A stretch of DNA of 57,007 nt. Origin: Bacteroidales bacterium. GTDB taxonomy: Bacteria; Bacteroidota; Bacteroidia; Bacteroidales; VadinHA17. Shown here piece by piece: positions 20,398-30,572 of this stretch; within the stretch, counting starts at the first letter, position 1; every line of letters begins with the position of its first letter. The stretch covers positions 1 through 57,007 of the forward strand of contig SLNP01000031.1 in NCBI GenBank assembly GCA_007132995.1, written 5' to 3'. Below the pieces are notes generated by a model. That model was given only the letters and a program-made list of their open reading frames with translations, was not told the DNA's origin and did no database searches. A program made the translations under genes and the position numbers.

Positions 20398-22866
20398 ATG
20401 GAAGAAGCCACCTATGCAGATGTAGTGGTACCCCTCTCGTTCGGAGGGGTGCTGACCTATGAGCTTGCCGGCAGAGTTGAAGATGAGACATCCCTGGCCG
20501 GGAGAAGGGTGGTGGTGCCGGTGGGCAGGAAGAGACTCTATACCGGTGTTATTCTAAGGTGTCATAAAAAAAGGCCTGAGGGGGTGTCGATAAAAAGGGT
20601 GCTTGCCATAGCAGACAGTGTGCCCATTTTTGACGCTAAAGTGAGAGAGTTATGGAGATGGATCTCTGAATATTACCTTGCAACTCCCGGTGAGGTGTTG
20701 AGGGTGGCGGTTACACCCTCTCTTCTTCCCGGTAGTGAGACAGTGATCTCCCTCCCGGACGAGATGGCAAACACTCCCTCTGATAAAGAGGAAGAGAGAG
20801 CCCTTATCGGTATTATAAGAAGATCCGGAGGGTCAATGCCGGTTGCGTCCCTGCCAGTTGAGATAGGCGGTAAAAATTGCCTGAAGGTGGTAGAGGGTCT
20901 TATAAACAGGGGCCTGATAATACCAAACGAATCTGTAAGGGGAGATATAAAAGAGAGGCATGAAGAGTGGGTGGGGCTATCTTCCGGCTGCCATGGCATG
21001 AGCAGGGATGAGCTGATGAGCCGGCTTAGCAGGGCACCAAGGCAAAGGGAGGTGCTTGCCTGTCTGCTTGATAAATATGATCAAAATTCACCCGGGCATG
21101 GCATGGCGATGTCACTGAGAGCCCTTTCAAAAAGTTGTCGTGTTGCTGTATCGGTAGTCAGAGAGCTTGAGAAGAAGGGTATCGTGGCAATAGGACCACC
21201 ACCCGACAGCAGCCCTGACAGGAAGCATAGCGCCCCGGCCAATCTGTCGGAGCACCAGATGAGGGCCTGTGAAGAGATAAAAGAGCAGTTCAGAGATCGC
21301 AACACAGTTCTGCTTCACGGTGTTACCTCAAGTGGAAAGACAGAGATATATTTCCGGCTTATTGAGCAAGAGCTTGGGGCAGGAAAACAGGTGCTCTACA
21401 TGGTGCCTGAGATAGCTCTTACAGGGCAGCTTATAGAGAGGGTTTCACAGCGTCTCGGAGTCCCTTTTGCACCCTACCACTCCAGGCTCTCTGCAGGTGA
21501 GAAGGTACGGGTATGGCGCGGGGTGTCGGCAAATGGCAGCGATCGGATAGACCTGGTGGTAGGTGTACGGTCTGCCCTCTTTTTACCCTTCCGGTCGCTC
21601 GGTCTGATAATTGTCGATGAGGAACATGATACCTCCTATAAGCAGCAGGATCCTGCACCCCGGTACAGTGCCAGAGACCTCTCTGCGGTCGTGGCCGGAC
21701 TGCATGGCGGCAAGGTGCTGCTAGGCTCGGCGACCCCCTCGCTTGAATCATATTATAATGCGGTAACAGGTAAATATGGTTTCGCTGAGCTTACCGAAAG
21801 GTACGGCTCTGTGGAGATGCCGGAGGTTATCCTCTCCGACACCCGTAAAGCGAGCAGGAAAAAGAAGATGGTGAGTCACTTCTCACCCGAGCTGATAGCC
21901 CTGATTGATGAGGCTCTTGCGAAGGGTGAGCAGGTTATGCTGTTCCGTAACCGGAGGGGTTTCTCTACATGGGTTGAGTGTCGCAGCTGCGGTGATATAC
22001 CCGGTTGTAAAACCTGTTCGGTCAAACTGACATACCACAGGGGGAGGGGAGCTCTTATTTGCCACTATTGCGGTTTTAAGTCAGGCATACCGGCCTCCTG
22101 CAGCGGCTGCGGTTCACCATCATACTCCACAATAGGCTATGGTACCGAGAAGATAGAGGATGAGTTGAAGCTACTCTTCCCCGATGCTGTAATTGACCGG
22201 ATGGACAGGGATACCACATCCGGTAAGGAGGGTTTTTCTTCTATACTGGGGCGCTTTGGCAGGGGTGAGACCGACATACTGGTGGGCACACAGATGATCT
22301 CTAAAGGTCATGATTTCAGCCAGCTATCTCTTATTGGTGTACTCAACACCGATGCTATTCTCAACTACTCCGATTTCCGGGCATATGAGCGATGCTTTCA
22401 GCTGGTGGGGCAGGTTAGCGGCAGGGCCGGAAGAAGGGGCAGCAGGGGTAAGGTGGTGATTCAGACTTCAGACCCCTCAAACCCTCTGTTGCAGATGTTG
22501 AAAAACCATGACTACCGGGCTATGTATGAGATGCAGATGAGAGAGAGAGAGCTGTTTGGTTACCCCCCCTTCACAAGAGTTGTCAGGGTCGATGTAAGGG
22601 CTGCCAGTAGAGAGCTGGCCTCAGAGGTATCAGCGCTTATCGCCGCAAGATTCAGAACCTATTTCGGTAAGAGGGTTATGGGGCCGGAGGCTCCCCCGGT
22701 AGAGAGGGTCCGCAACCACTATATTATGTCGTTACTGCTCAAGCTGGAGAGAGAGAGAGCTCTTAAAGCCGCCAAAGAATATATTGTCAAGACAATAAAG
22801 CTAATAAACAGTGAATATGGGGGCAGGCGCGGGGTGCGAGTCAGCATCGATGTCGATCCGCAATAG
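20398..22866 (+). CDS. priA: Primosomal replication protein N' (PriA helicase)
   Basis: LLHGVTSSGKTEIY Walker A, DEEHD box, Zn-binding Cys clusters. Confidence 0.96.
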   Translation: MEEATYADVVVPLSFGGVLTYELAGRVEDETSLAGRRVVVPVGRKRLYTGVILRCHKKRPEGVSIKRVLAIADSVPIFDAKVRELWRWISEYYLATPGEVLRVAVTPSLLPGSETVISLPDEMANTPSDKEEERALIGIIRRSGGSMPVASLPVEIGGKNCLKVVEGLINRGLIIPNESVRGDIKERHEEWVGLSSGCHGMSRDELMSRLSRAPRQREVLACLLDKYDQNSPGHGMAMSLRALSKSCRVAVSVVRELEKKGIVAIGPPPDSSPDRKHSAPANLSEHQMRACEEIKEQFRDRNTVLLHGVTSSGKTEIYFRLIEQELGAGKQVLYMVPEIALTGQLIERVSQRLGVPFAPYHSRLSAGEKVRVWRGVSANGSDRIDLVVGVRSALFLPFRSLGLIIVDEEHDTSYKQQDPAPRYSARDLSAVVAGLHGGKVLLGSATPSLESYYNAVTGKYGFAELTERYGSVEMPEVILSDTRKASRKKKMVSHFSPELIALIDEALAKGEQVMLFRNRRGFSTWVECRSCGDIPGCKTCSVKLTYHRGRGALICHYCGFKSGIPASCSGCGSPSYSTIGYGTEKIEDELKLLFPDAVIDRMDRDTTSGKEGFSSILGRFGRGETDILVGTQMISKGHDFSQLSLIGVLNTDAILNYSDFRAYERCFQLVGQVSGRAGRRGSRGKVVIQTSDPSNPLLQMLKNHDYRAMYEMQMRERELFGYPPFTRVVRVDVRAASRELASEVSALIAARFRTYFGKRVMGPEAPPVERVRNHYIMSLLLKLERERALKAAKEYIVKTIKLINSEYGGRRGVRVSIDVDPQ

Positions 22867-22994
22867 CGGACCGGTTACTCTGTCATGACTTGCCGTTGCG
22901 GGATATTATAACTATTATTGCAGCACTCAGGTTATCGGTCTGTCATAGTGAGCTAAAGAGAGGCAGCCGGGGCTTGCTTAAAAGAGAGAGGGTT

Positions 22995-23366
22995 ATGCTG
23001 GTAGAAGTTTCGAATGGTGAAATAATTGATAAGCTGACAATACTTAAGATTAAGATCGAGAAGATAGACGATCCGGCCAAGCTTGAGAATCTGCGCAGGG
23101 AGCATGAGGTGCTATCAAAAGCTGCCGGTTCGATAATGGATGAGGCCGATCCGTTATTTGTTAAGCTTCTGGATATAAACAGAGAGCTTTGGGGTATTGA
23201 AGACAGAATTCGTGATCTGGAGCGAAGGGGTGAGTTTGGACAGGAGTTCATCGATACAGCCAGGTCTGTCTATTTCACCAACGATAAAAGGTCTGAGGTT
23301 AAAAGGGAGATAAATCTGAGCACCGGCTCAAATCTCATTGAAGAGAAGTCATATGAGAAGTACTGA
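22995..23366 (+). CDS. DUF6165-like protein
   Basis: MLVEVSNGEIIDKLTILKIKIEKIDDPAKLENLRREHEVL pattern. Confidence 0.7.
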   Translation: MLVEVSNGEIIDKLTILKIKIEKIDDPAKLENLRREHEVLSKAAGSIMDEADPLFVKLLDINRELWGIEDRIRDLERRGEFGQEFIDTARSVYFTNDKRSEVKREINLSTGSNLIEEKSYEKY

Positions 23367-24423
23367 AGAGCGATCAGTACTGGTAATCAGATCATCTGCA
23401 ATGGGCGATGTAGCCCTTACCGCACCGCTGTTGAGCTCTCTGGTGGCAAATAATCCTGACAAGAAGATTTTTATGCTTACCAGGCCGCGCTTTAGCCCGC
23501 TGGTTGATATCCCGGGGGTGACGATCATCAATGCCTTCTACGATGGCAGACACAAGGGGCTGGCAGGCCTTATCCGCCTGAAGAACGATATCGGAAGGAG
23601 GGCCCGCATTGACACTGTGATAGATCTGCACGGGGTGCTGAGATCGCGAATAATTGGTGCACTTTACCGTATGTCGGGAGTGCCTGTTACGGTTATTGAC
23701 AAGGGTCGGAAGGAGCGTAGGGCTCTGATCAGCGGCAGGTCTGAAGCTGAACTGATGCATATAACCCAAAGATATGCGGTGACAGTTGCCCGCGCAGGTT
23801 TGAAAATTGATGTCGATCTGCCTGCTTTTCAGTACAATATCCCTGACTCCGTATCCCTGTTTGATGGCAGAAGACCAGCCATAGGTGTTGCACCCTTTGC
23901 AGCACACAAGCTGAAGGTATGGCCGGAAAGGCATCTGGTCTCTTTACTAAACCGGCTGGTAGCCCTCTACGGGCCCAATATCATGCTTTTTGGCGGTGGG
24001 AAGAGCGAGACAGAGAGCATGATAAGGCTGGAGAAGATGGTTCCGGGTGTCACCGCGTGCGGTGCTGAAAAGGGGCTTAAGGAGCAGATATCCATTATGT
24101 CGGCACTCGATCTTATGATCACGATGGATTCAGCCAACATGCATATAGCCGCCCTGGCCGGTATTCCCGTTGTATCAATATGGGGGGCAACCGATGCCCG
24201 TGCCGGCTACAAACCCCTTAATAGCAACTACCGCTATATAGCAGAGATATCTCCCGATATACTTAGCTGCCGACCATGTACCATATTTGGAAGGGGAGAT
24301 TGTCACAGAGGCGATTTTGCCTGCATGGAGCAGTTAACCCCGCAGATGGTTCTCTCTATGGTGGAGGCTACCGGACTTATTAAACCGAAAGAATCTCCGC
24401 AAGATACAGAAGTGACTGACTGA
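23353..24423 (+). CDS. Glycosyltransferase family 9 (heptosyltransferase-like)
   Basis: VIRSSAMGDVALTAPLLSSL, MDSANMHIAALAGIPVVSIWGATDARAGYKP. Confidence 0.92.
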   Translation: MRSTEERSVLVIRSSAMGDVALTAPLLSSLVANNPDKKIFMLTRPRFSPLVDIPGVTIINAFYDGRHKGLAGLIRLKNDIGRRARIDTVIDLHGVLRSRIIGALYRMSGVPVTVIDKGRKERRALISGRSEAELMHITQRYAVTVARAGLKIDVDLPAFQYNIPDSVSLFDGRRPAIGVAPFAAHKLKVWPERHLVSLLNRLVALYGPNIMLFGGGKSETESMIRLEKMVPGVTACGAEKGLKEQISIMSALDLMITMDSANMHIAALAGIPVVSIWGATDARAGYKPLNSNYRYIAEISPDILSCRPCTIFGRGDCHRGDFACMEQLTPQMVLSMVEATGLIKPKESPQDTEVTD

Positions 24424-25360
24424 TCTTTTTATGTTCTTTGACCGCCTTCTTGAAGGGTACCAGAGCTATATTGTCGTTCTGAAGACCAATCATTACACTC
24501 TTCTGGTCATCGAGCAGGGCCTCGACGGCTGCATGACCAAGCCTGCTTGCGTTTATCCTGTCTATGGCAGAGGGAGATCCCCCTCTCTGAAGGTGCCCAA
24601 GAACGGTAACCCGTATATCGTAATCAGCGAAATCATCCTTAACCCCCTCGGCAATGGCAAGCGCCCCGCCCTCGCCATCACCTTCGGCCACTATTATAAT
24701 ATTGCTCGACTTCCGTCTCTTCTTACCTGTTTCGAGCAGAGCCTTAAGATTCCTCGCCCCTCCCTTTACTTCAGGTATAAGTATTGCCTCGGCTCCTGTT
24801 GCAATTCCCCCGTTGAGCGCGATAAAGCCCGCCTCGGCGCCCATCACTTCTATGAAGAACATGCGGTTGTGGGCACTGGCGGTATCTCTGATCTTGTCTA
24901 CTGCCTCTACTACGGTGTTCAGGGCGGTGTCATAGCCGATTGTGTAGTCGGTACCGAAAATGTCGTTGTCGATCGTGCCGGGTACCCCTACAAAGGGTAT
25001 GTCATACTCTTCGTTGAAGAGCGTCGCTCCTGTGAAGGTTCCGTCACCCCCTATGCAGACAACGCCATGTATGTCTGCCTCGCGCAGTGCTCTGTATGCC
25101 TCTCTTCTCCCCTCCGGGGTCTTAAACTCCATACAGCGGGCAGTTTTGAGCATGGTTCCGCCGCGCTGAATAATGTCACTTACACTGTGCGCCTTCAGTT
25201 GTTTAAAGTTGCCGTTTATCATGCCCTGAAACCCATGCCTGATGCCAATAACCTCAAGGTCATAGTATATCGCCGTTCTGGTAACCGCCCGTATGGCAGC
25301 ATTCATGCCGGGCGCGTCACCTCCGGAGGTCATTACGCCTATTCTCTTTATCCTGCTCAT
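24380..25360 (-). CDS. pfkA: ATP-dependent 6-phosphofructokinase
   Basis: GVMTSGGDAPGMNAAIRAV, GGDGTFTGA, PGTIDNDIFGTDYTIGYDTALNTV. Confidence 0.97.
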   Translation of the reverse strand: MSRIKRIGVMTSGGDAPGMNAAIRAVTRTAIYYDLEVIGIRHGFQGMINGNFKQLKAHSVSDIIQRGGTMLKTARCMEFKTPEGRREAYRALREADIHGVVCIGGDGTFTGATLFNEEYDIPFVGVPGTIDNDIFGTDYTIGYDTALNTVVEAVDKIRDTASAHNRMFFIEVMGAEAGFIALNGGIATGAEAILIPEVKGGARNLKALLETGKKRRKSSNIIIVAEGDGEGGALAIAEGVKDDFADYDIRVTVLGHLQRGGSPSAIDRINASRLGHAAVEALLDDQKSVMIGLQNDNIALVPFKKAVKEHKKISQSLLYLAEILSV

Positions 25361-25393
25361 AGTGCAACCTTTTAATTGTGTGTAAGTTAATAA

Positions 25394-26299
25394 TTATTTC
25401 TCAATCAGGATGCCACCTGTAATCTCTGCTACCCTTATAGCAACATCTCTGATAAGCCACCTTGGAGTTGAGGTGGCTCCTGAAATGCCGGTGCTTCTTT
25501 TCCCCTGAAACCAGGCGACCTTTATCTCATCGGGAGACGATATCATATGCGATGAGCTGTTGTTCTCTCTGCAGGTTCTGAATAGCATCCGGCCGTTAGA
25601 ACTCTGTTTGCCGCTGACAAAGAGAACAGCATCATGCTCTCTGGCGAAAGAGACGAGCCGTGGTTCACGACATGCTACCTGTCCGCATATAGTGTAATAG
25701 TCTGTCACTGTCACCCCCCTGCCGTCACCACTCTCTTCAGCGGCCCTCTTTTGAATGCCCTTTTTTAGTTCTTCGTAACTATCTCTGTTCATCGTGGTTT
25801 GTGAAAAGAGATAGATAGGCCTGCTGTAGTCTATCGCTTCCAGATCATCAGGCCTCTCTAATACTAATGCACTGTTGCCGGTCTGGCCCAGCAGACCTGT
25901 GACTTCGGCGTGCCTCTTTTTGCCGAATATCACAATCTGGCGCCCGTCCTCTTTACCCGACTCCCATACCCCCTTAATCTTTCTCTGGAGTCTCTTAACA
26001 ATGGGACAGGTGGCATCTATGAGCGTTATACCGTTCGCTCTGGCGGTCTCGTATGTTGCCGGCGGTTCACCATGTGCCCTGATGAGAACCCTGCAATTTT
26101 CGAGGCTGCTGAATTGGCTGTGATCTACTGTTTTGAGCCCCATTTGAGTTAGCCTTTCAACCTCTATGTCGTTGTGAACAATGGTTCCGAGACAATACAC
26201 CTCTTCATCTGAAGCTATAGCCTTTTCAGCTATGCTTACCGCATTCTCAACTCCGAAGCAGAAACCCGACCTTTCGTCTATATATATCTTCATTGACAA
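25394..26299 (-). CDS. ispH: 4-hydroxy-3-methylbut-2-enyl diphosphate reductase
   Basis: GFCFGVENAVSIAEKA, LGTIVHND, RAHGEPP, DATCPIVKRLQ. Confidence 0.95.
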   Translation of the reverse strand: MSMKIYIDERSGFCFGVENAVSIAEKAIASDEEVYCLGTIVHNDIEVERLTQMGLKTVDHSQFSSLENCRVLIRAHGEPPATYETARANGITLIDATCPIVKRLQRKIKGVWESGKEDGRQIVIFGKKRHAEVTGLLGQTGNSALVLERPDDLEAIDYSRPIYLFSQTTMNRDSYEELKKGIQKRAAEESGDGRGVTVTDYYTICGQVACREPRLVSFAREHDAVLFVSGKQSSNGRMLFRTCRENNSSSHMISSPDEIKVAWFQGKRSTGISGATSTPRWLIRDVAIRVAEITGGILIEK

Positions 26300-26389
26300 T
26301 ATTCTCTTTTGTTATAACCCCTGCAGCCTGTTGTGGTTTAACAGACCGGAGAGACCAAATACTCTTTCATGCTGAATGCTCTTCCGGTA

Positions 26390-27085
26390 TCACATTCCGG
26401 ATACAACACGCCTGTATATCTCCATAAACCACTCCATCTGCTCTTCTATTGTCATATTGCTGTTGTCGAGCAGAATTGCATCATCGGCCATTTTAAGTGG
26501 GCTGGCCTCTCGTGTTTCATCGGCTTTGTCTCGCTTCCTGATACCTCTTTTAACCTCTTCAATATCTGTTTTAATACCCTTTTCCATCAGCTCTTTGTGC
26601 CTTCTGCCGGCCCTGATATCTTCAGTGGCTGTCATAAAGATTTTTATATCGGCGTCAGGGAAAACAACTGTTCCTATATCCCTGCCATCTATTACAATAC
26701 CCTTGAAGAATCCTATTTTACGCTGCAGTTCAACCATTCGGTCTCTCACTTCGGGTATGGCGCTTACGGACGACACAGCACGGGTAACCTCAACGGTGCG
26801 GATATCCCACTCTACATTCTCTGAGTTTAAAAAGGTTTCGTAATGCTCTTCGCTGTGGTTATATGAAAAATGGATATCAATTTCAGGAAGGCTTCTGATT
26901 ACCGACTCTCTCTCTACTCTCTCGCCGCTGGCAAATCCCTTCCTGATACAGAAGAGAGCTACAGCCCGGTACATGGCTCCCGAATCGAGATAGAGATAGT
27001 CGAGCTTTCTGGCTATCTCTATCGCGAAACTGCTTTTCCCGCACGATGAGCGGCCGTCAATGGCAATTATAAGCTTTTTCTCCAT
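26390..27085 (-). CDS. cmk: Cytidylate kinase
   Basis: IAIDGRSSCGKSSFA, YLDSGAMYRAVALF, VIDGRDIGTVVFPDADIKIFM. Confidence 0.95.
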   Translation of the reverse strand: MEKKLIIAIDGRSSCGKSSFAIEIARKLDYLYLDSGAMYRAVALFCIRKGFASGERVERESVIRSLPEIDIHFSYNHSEEHYETFLNSENVEWDIRTVEVTRAVSSVSAIPEVRDRMVELQRKIGFFKGIVIDGRDIGTVVFPDADIKIFMTATEDIRAGRRHKELMEKGIKTDIEEVKRGIRKRDKADETREASPLKMADDAILLDNSNMTIEEQMEWFMEIYRRVVSGM

Positions 27086-27097
27086 CTATATATATTC

Positions 27098-28201
27098 TTA
27101 ATGATACAACTCTGCATTGCCGCTGCTTCTCTGTTCTCCCCTTCCGGGCATTCCCTTGCCCATGGCGTTAAAGCTTAGCGAGAAGTGGTTGGTGGCTCCG
27201 GCCGGATGCCAGGCGGCTCTGGAATAACCTGCCGAAAAACCCGCAACTCTCACGCCAAAACCCCAGGTAAGCCCTGCGGGTACGCCACTGTTATCGATGC
27301 CAAGCTCACGGGCTCTCTGATGATTATAGCCTGCAGCCAGCCATAAATTATCTCCGGGAATAAACTCCACACCCGCAGTTACCCTTCGGAAAACATTCTC
27401 TGCAAGCCCCTCTCCCCTGCCTCCGGCTGAGCCCACATAGGGTGCAGTGGCGGTTGTGTCGTAAATGTGTGTAACTTTCAGCCTGTTGAGGTGTCGCACC
27501 GTTGCGGTGAAGCGAAGCGGGGCATGGGCCAGCTTGCCTGTAAAACCTGCCTGTATATCGAATGGCAATGGCTCTCTCTCGCCGCCATTATAGGTTATCG
27601 CCTGCAGGCCGAAGTTACGAAAAAGGATGGAGGCCGAAAGCAGCCTGTTATCCGACTGCCAGAGGGCACCGGCATCGAAGGCAATTCCGGCGCTGTAATA
27701 GCTCTCAAGGTGCGACAGTACCGGCTTAACGCTCACTGCAAATGTTAGCATTGAGTCAATGGTATGACTAAAGGCGATTAAAAGGGCATATTCGGCTGCC
27801 CTGAAGCTGCCGGTTATATTGCCCGATTCATCTGCCTCTATGAAAGAGCCGTAGCTTAGCCACTTCACGCCTCCCGATATTTCGCTTTTACCTCCGGCGC
27901 TGAATATGGCTGTCGCGTGACCATACCCTATGTCGGCCAGATACGATGTGTATCCAAGGGAAACCGTCCCGCTGCTCCAACCCGCTGCAAGAGCAGGATT
28001 ATGGTTTACAAGAGAGGCATCGCTACCGACAAGTGAAATAGCCTCTCCTCCCAGTGCTGCAGCTTTACCTGACCATGTAAGATTGAGAAAGGCATAACTC
28101 CTGTCACCACCTGCCTGTGAATTGGCGGCAGGAGGGCAGAGGCAGCCGATGGCTACCCAGATCAGCAAGCAGATGGCTCTGTTCAGAAACACCTTATTCA
28201 T
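27098..28201 (-). CDS. porQ: Type IX secretion system protein PorQ
   Basis: Signal peptide, SGKAAALGGEAISLVGSDASLVNHNPAL; beta-barrel-like; adjacent to cmk. Confidence 0.85.
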   Translation of the reverse strand: MNKVFLNRAICLLIWVAIGCLCPPAANSQAGGDRSYAFLNLTWSGKAAALGGEAISLVGSDASLVNHNPALAAGWSSGTVSLGYTSYLADIGYGHATAIFSAGGKSEISGGVKWLSYGSFIEADESGNITGSFRAAEYALLIAFSHTIDSMLTFAVSVKPVLSHLESYYSAGIAFDAGALWQSDNRLLSASILFRNFGLQAITYNGGEREPLPFDIQAGFTGKLAHAPLRFTATVRHLNRLKVTHIYDTTATAPYVGSAGGRGEGLAENVFRRVTAGVEFIPGDNLWLAAGYNHQRARELGIDNSGVPAGLTWGFGVRVAGFSAGYSRAAWHPAGATNHFSLSFNAMGKGMPGRGEQRSSGNAELYH

Positions 28202-28287
28202 TTTATCTCTGCGGGAGTATTGGGAATACTATTTCCTGTAAAGATAAGTTATTATCGATGTAAAGTCTGGCGGGGAAAGGGAAGAGT

Positions 28288-29142
28288 TTACCGGATAACC
28301 CTTTTGTAAAGGATGTTCATGCTCTCTATGCGCCCTCCTATGTTGGTGTTGTTGACGGCAGTTCCTGCGTAACTGTAACCTAGCCTCAGAAAGCAGCGGT
28401 TCATAGGTATTGAGTTGAGGCGGGCAATCGTATAGAGTGTTACTATTCCCTCTCTCCTCATAACATTTTCCATTGCATCGAGTAACCTGAGAGACAAGCC
28501 CTTCCCCCTGTGAGAAGGCGATACTGCAAAATCTGTCATCTCGGCACTTAATGAGTCTCTGTCTACTTCGGCCGACGAGACCGCTATCAGATCTCCGCTG
28601 CCACGATCTCTGACAACGAAAAAGCGGGTTCCGTCATCAATACATTGCTCTATATATGAGGGAGTGTCGATAGGGAAGGGGTAGGTCTCAAACACCTCTC
28701 CGAAGAGGCTGGCAATAGCTGCCGCCTCATCTTTTCCGGCTTCGACGGGAACAACCTTATCAATGCTGTCTTTCCTGATGCTCTCCGCTTCCCCCTGCTT
28801 AAGAAGATGCGATATCTCCCCTAGCATCTCTCTCTCCTTTGCTGAGATTTTGCGCCTCTCTTCTGAGAGAAATCTTGACATATAGAAGAGATCTTCATTA
28901 CCTCTGATGAATTCCGGAATAATAGCTTCACAGTTGTAATGCGCCGCTATAAAGAGGGGGGCCATAGAGCCGGGAACCCTCGCAAATATTTTACCATACC
29001 CATTATTGGCTGCCAGATCTGCCGATTGCTCAATTATTGCAGGGAGATCTCCCCCTGCAATTTTCATCAGATAGACCCTGTCGTTGAAGCTGCCGTGCTG
29101 TATGACAGATCCGCCACTACTCCTGATTATCAGATCTGCCAT
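28288..29142 (-). CDS. ablB: Putative beta-lysine N-acetyltransferase (GNAT)
   Basis: GNAT motif [18 protein letters not shown]; overlaps the end of the lysine 2,3-aminomutase gene. Confidence 0.85.
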   Translation of the reverse strand: MADLIIRSSGGSVIQHGSFNDRVYLMKIAGGDLPAIIEQSADLAANNGYGKIFARVPGSMAPLFIAAHYNCEAIIPEFIRGNEDLFYMSRFLSEERRKISAKEREMLGEISHLLKQGEAESIRKDSIDKVVPVEAGKDEAAAIASLFGEVFETYPFPIDTPSYIEQCIDDGTRFFVVRDRGSGDLIAVSSAEVDRDSLSAEMTDFAVSPSHRGKGLSLRLLDAMENVMRREGIVTLYTIARLNSIPMNRCFLRLGYSYAGTAVNNTNIGGRIESMNILYKRVIR

Positions 29143-30451
29143 TCTCTTTGCGGTTTTGATGCCTCATATTGTCGCCGGGAATAAGTGATATGGTGTTGTC
29201 CTGATCAGACAGAAGCTTCTCAATACCAAGGGCCAGATAGTCATCGGGCTCAGTAAGTCCAAGCTCCATCTCACACTCTTTACAGTTGCGGTCGCAGAGC
29301 CTTGTTTCATATTTTTCAGGCTCCTTGTAGGTTGTGATGATGCCTTCATAGTTCCTCAGAACAACCTTGTTTGTTGACCACGATATTATGTAGTTGGGGG
29401 TTACCGGTATCTTACCTCCGCCTCCCGGAGCATCTATAACATAAGTGGGCACACAGAAGCCTGTTGTATGGCCGATAAGGCTCTCCATTATCTCTATTCC
29501 CTTACCAACGGGAGTGCGGAAGTGTGATAGCCCTTCTGAGAGGTCACACTGATACAGATAGTAGGGGCGCACCCTGTTTTGTACCAGTTTGTGTACAAGA
29601 TCTTTTATTATGCGGGGGCAGTCATTTACATCTGAGAGAAGAACCGACTGGTTGCCCAGTGGTATTCCCGCATCGGCCAGCATTTTCAACGCCTCTCTTG
29701 CACTGCTGGTGATCTCTCTGGGATGGTTGAAATGGGTGTTAAGCCAAAGTGGATGGTATTTTTTGAGTATATCGACAAGCGAACTGGTTATGCGATATGG
29801 TAAAACCACCGGCATCCGTGTTCCGATTCTCACTATCTCTACATGATCTATAGCGGTTATCTCCTCCAGAAGCCAGTCTATCATATCGTCGGGAAGCATA
29901 AGCGGATCACCACCCGAAAGGAGAACATCTCTGACTTTACTGTTGCCCCTTATATAGTCAAGGCCCTCTTTCAACGCCTCTTTCGATGGTATGTAGTCTA
30001 TATCTCCAACCTTTCTCTTCCTGGTACAGTGGCGGCAGTACATGGAGCATATGTTACTGACATGAAAGAGCACCCTGTCAGGATACCTGTGCGTTATTCC
30101 TGTAACCGGACTGTCTTTATCTTCTGCCAGCGGATCGCTGAACTCAGAGTCCTGAACCTCAAGCTCCTGTACCGAACCGAACGCCTGCTTGAAGACAGGG
30201 TCGTTTGTGTAGTTATCCCTGTTGATAAGAGAGAGATAGTATGGAGTTACCGAGAGAGGAAAGTGAGAAAAGGTCTTCTGAAGACGCCTCTTCTCAGCAT
30301 CGTCAAAGGTGATGCCGGTAAGGAATTCAAACCTCTCTACAGAGCGTATTGAATTCTTAAGCTGCCAACGCCAGTCTTTCCATTTTACAATATCTGTACC
30401 GATATCAATGCGGCTTGCCAGGGCCTGCTGACCCTTATTGAAAATAGACAT
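29117..30451 (-). CDS. ablA: Lysine 2,3-aminomutase (radical SAM, PLP)
   Basis: Radical [14 protein letters not shown]-site [11 protein letters not shown]. Confidence 0.94.
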   Translation of the reverse strand: MSIFNKGQQALASRIDIGTDIVKWKDWRWQLKNSIRSVERFEFLTGITFDDAEKRRLQKTFSHFPLSVTPYYLSLINRDNYTNDPVFKQAFGSVQELEVQDSEFSDPLAEDKDSPVTGITHRYPDRVLFHVSNICSMYCRHCTRKRKVGDIDYIPSKEALKEGLDYIRGNSKVRDVLLSGGDPLMLPDDMIDWLLEEITAIDHVEIVRIGTRMPVVLPYRITSSLVDILKKYHPLWLNTHFNHPREITSSAREALKMLADAGIPLGNQSVLLSDVNDCPRIIKDLVHKLVQNRVRPYYLYQCDLSEGLSHFRTPVGKGIEIMESLIGHTTGFCVPTYVIDAPGGGGKIPVTPNYIISWSTNKVVLRNYEGIITTYKEPEKYETRLCDRNCKECEMELGLTEPDDYLALGIEKLLSDQDNTISLIPGDNMRHQNRKENGRSDNQE

Positions 30452-30572
30452 GATTAATGATTATTATGGTTGAATGAAAATTCATACATGATGACGCAAA
30501 GGTAGTAAATATTGGGCAGACTTGCTATCTAGCCTTGTGTGTTGCTGATATGAAGCATGATAGGGAGCTCTG

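Noticed and set aside
24431-25375. 314-aa ORF antisense to nearly all of pfkA
   Set aside because: Fully overlaps a well-conserved pfkA; translation is low-complexity Tyr/Cys-rich with no recognisable domain; typical shadow ORF.
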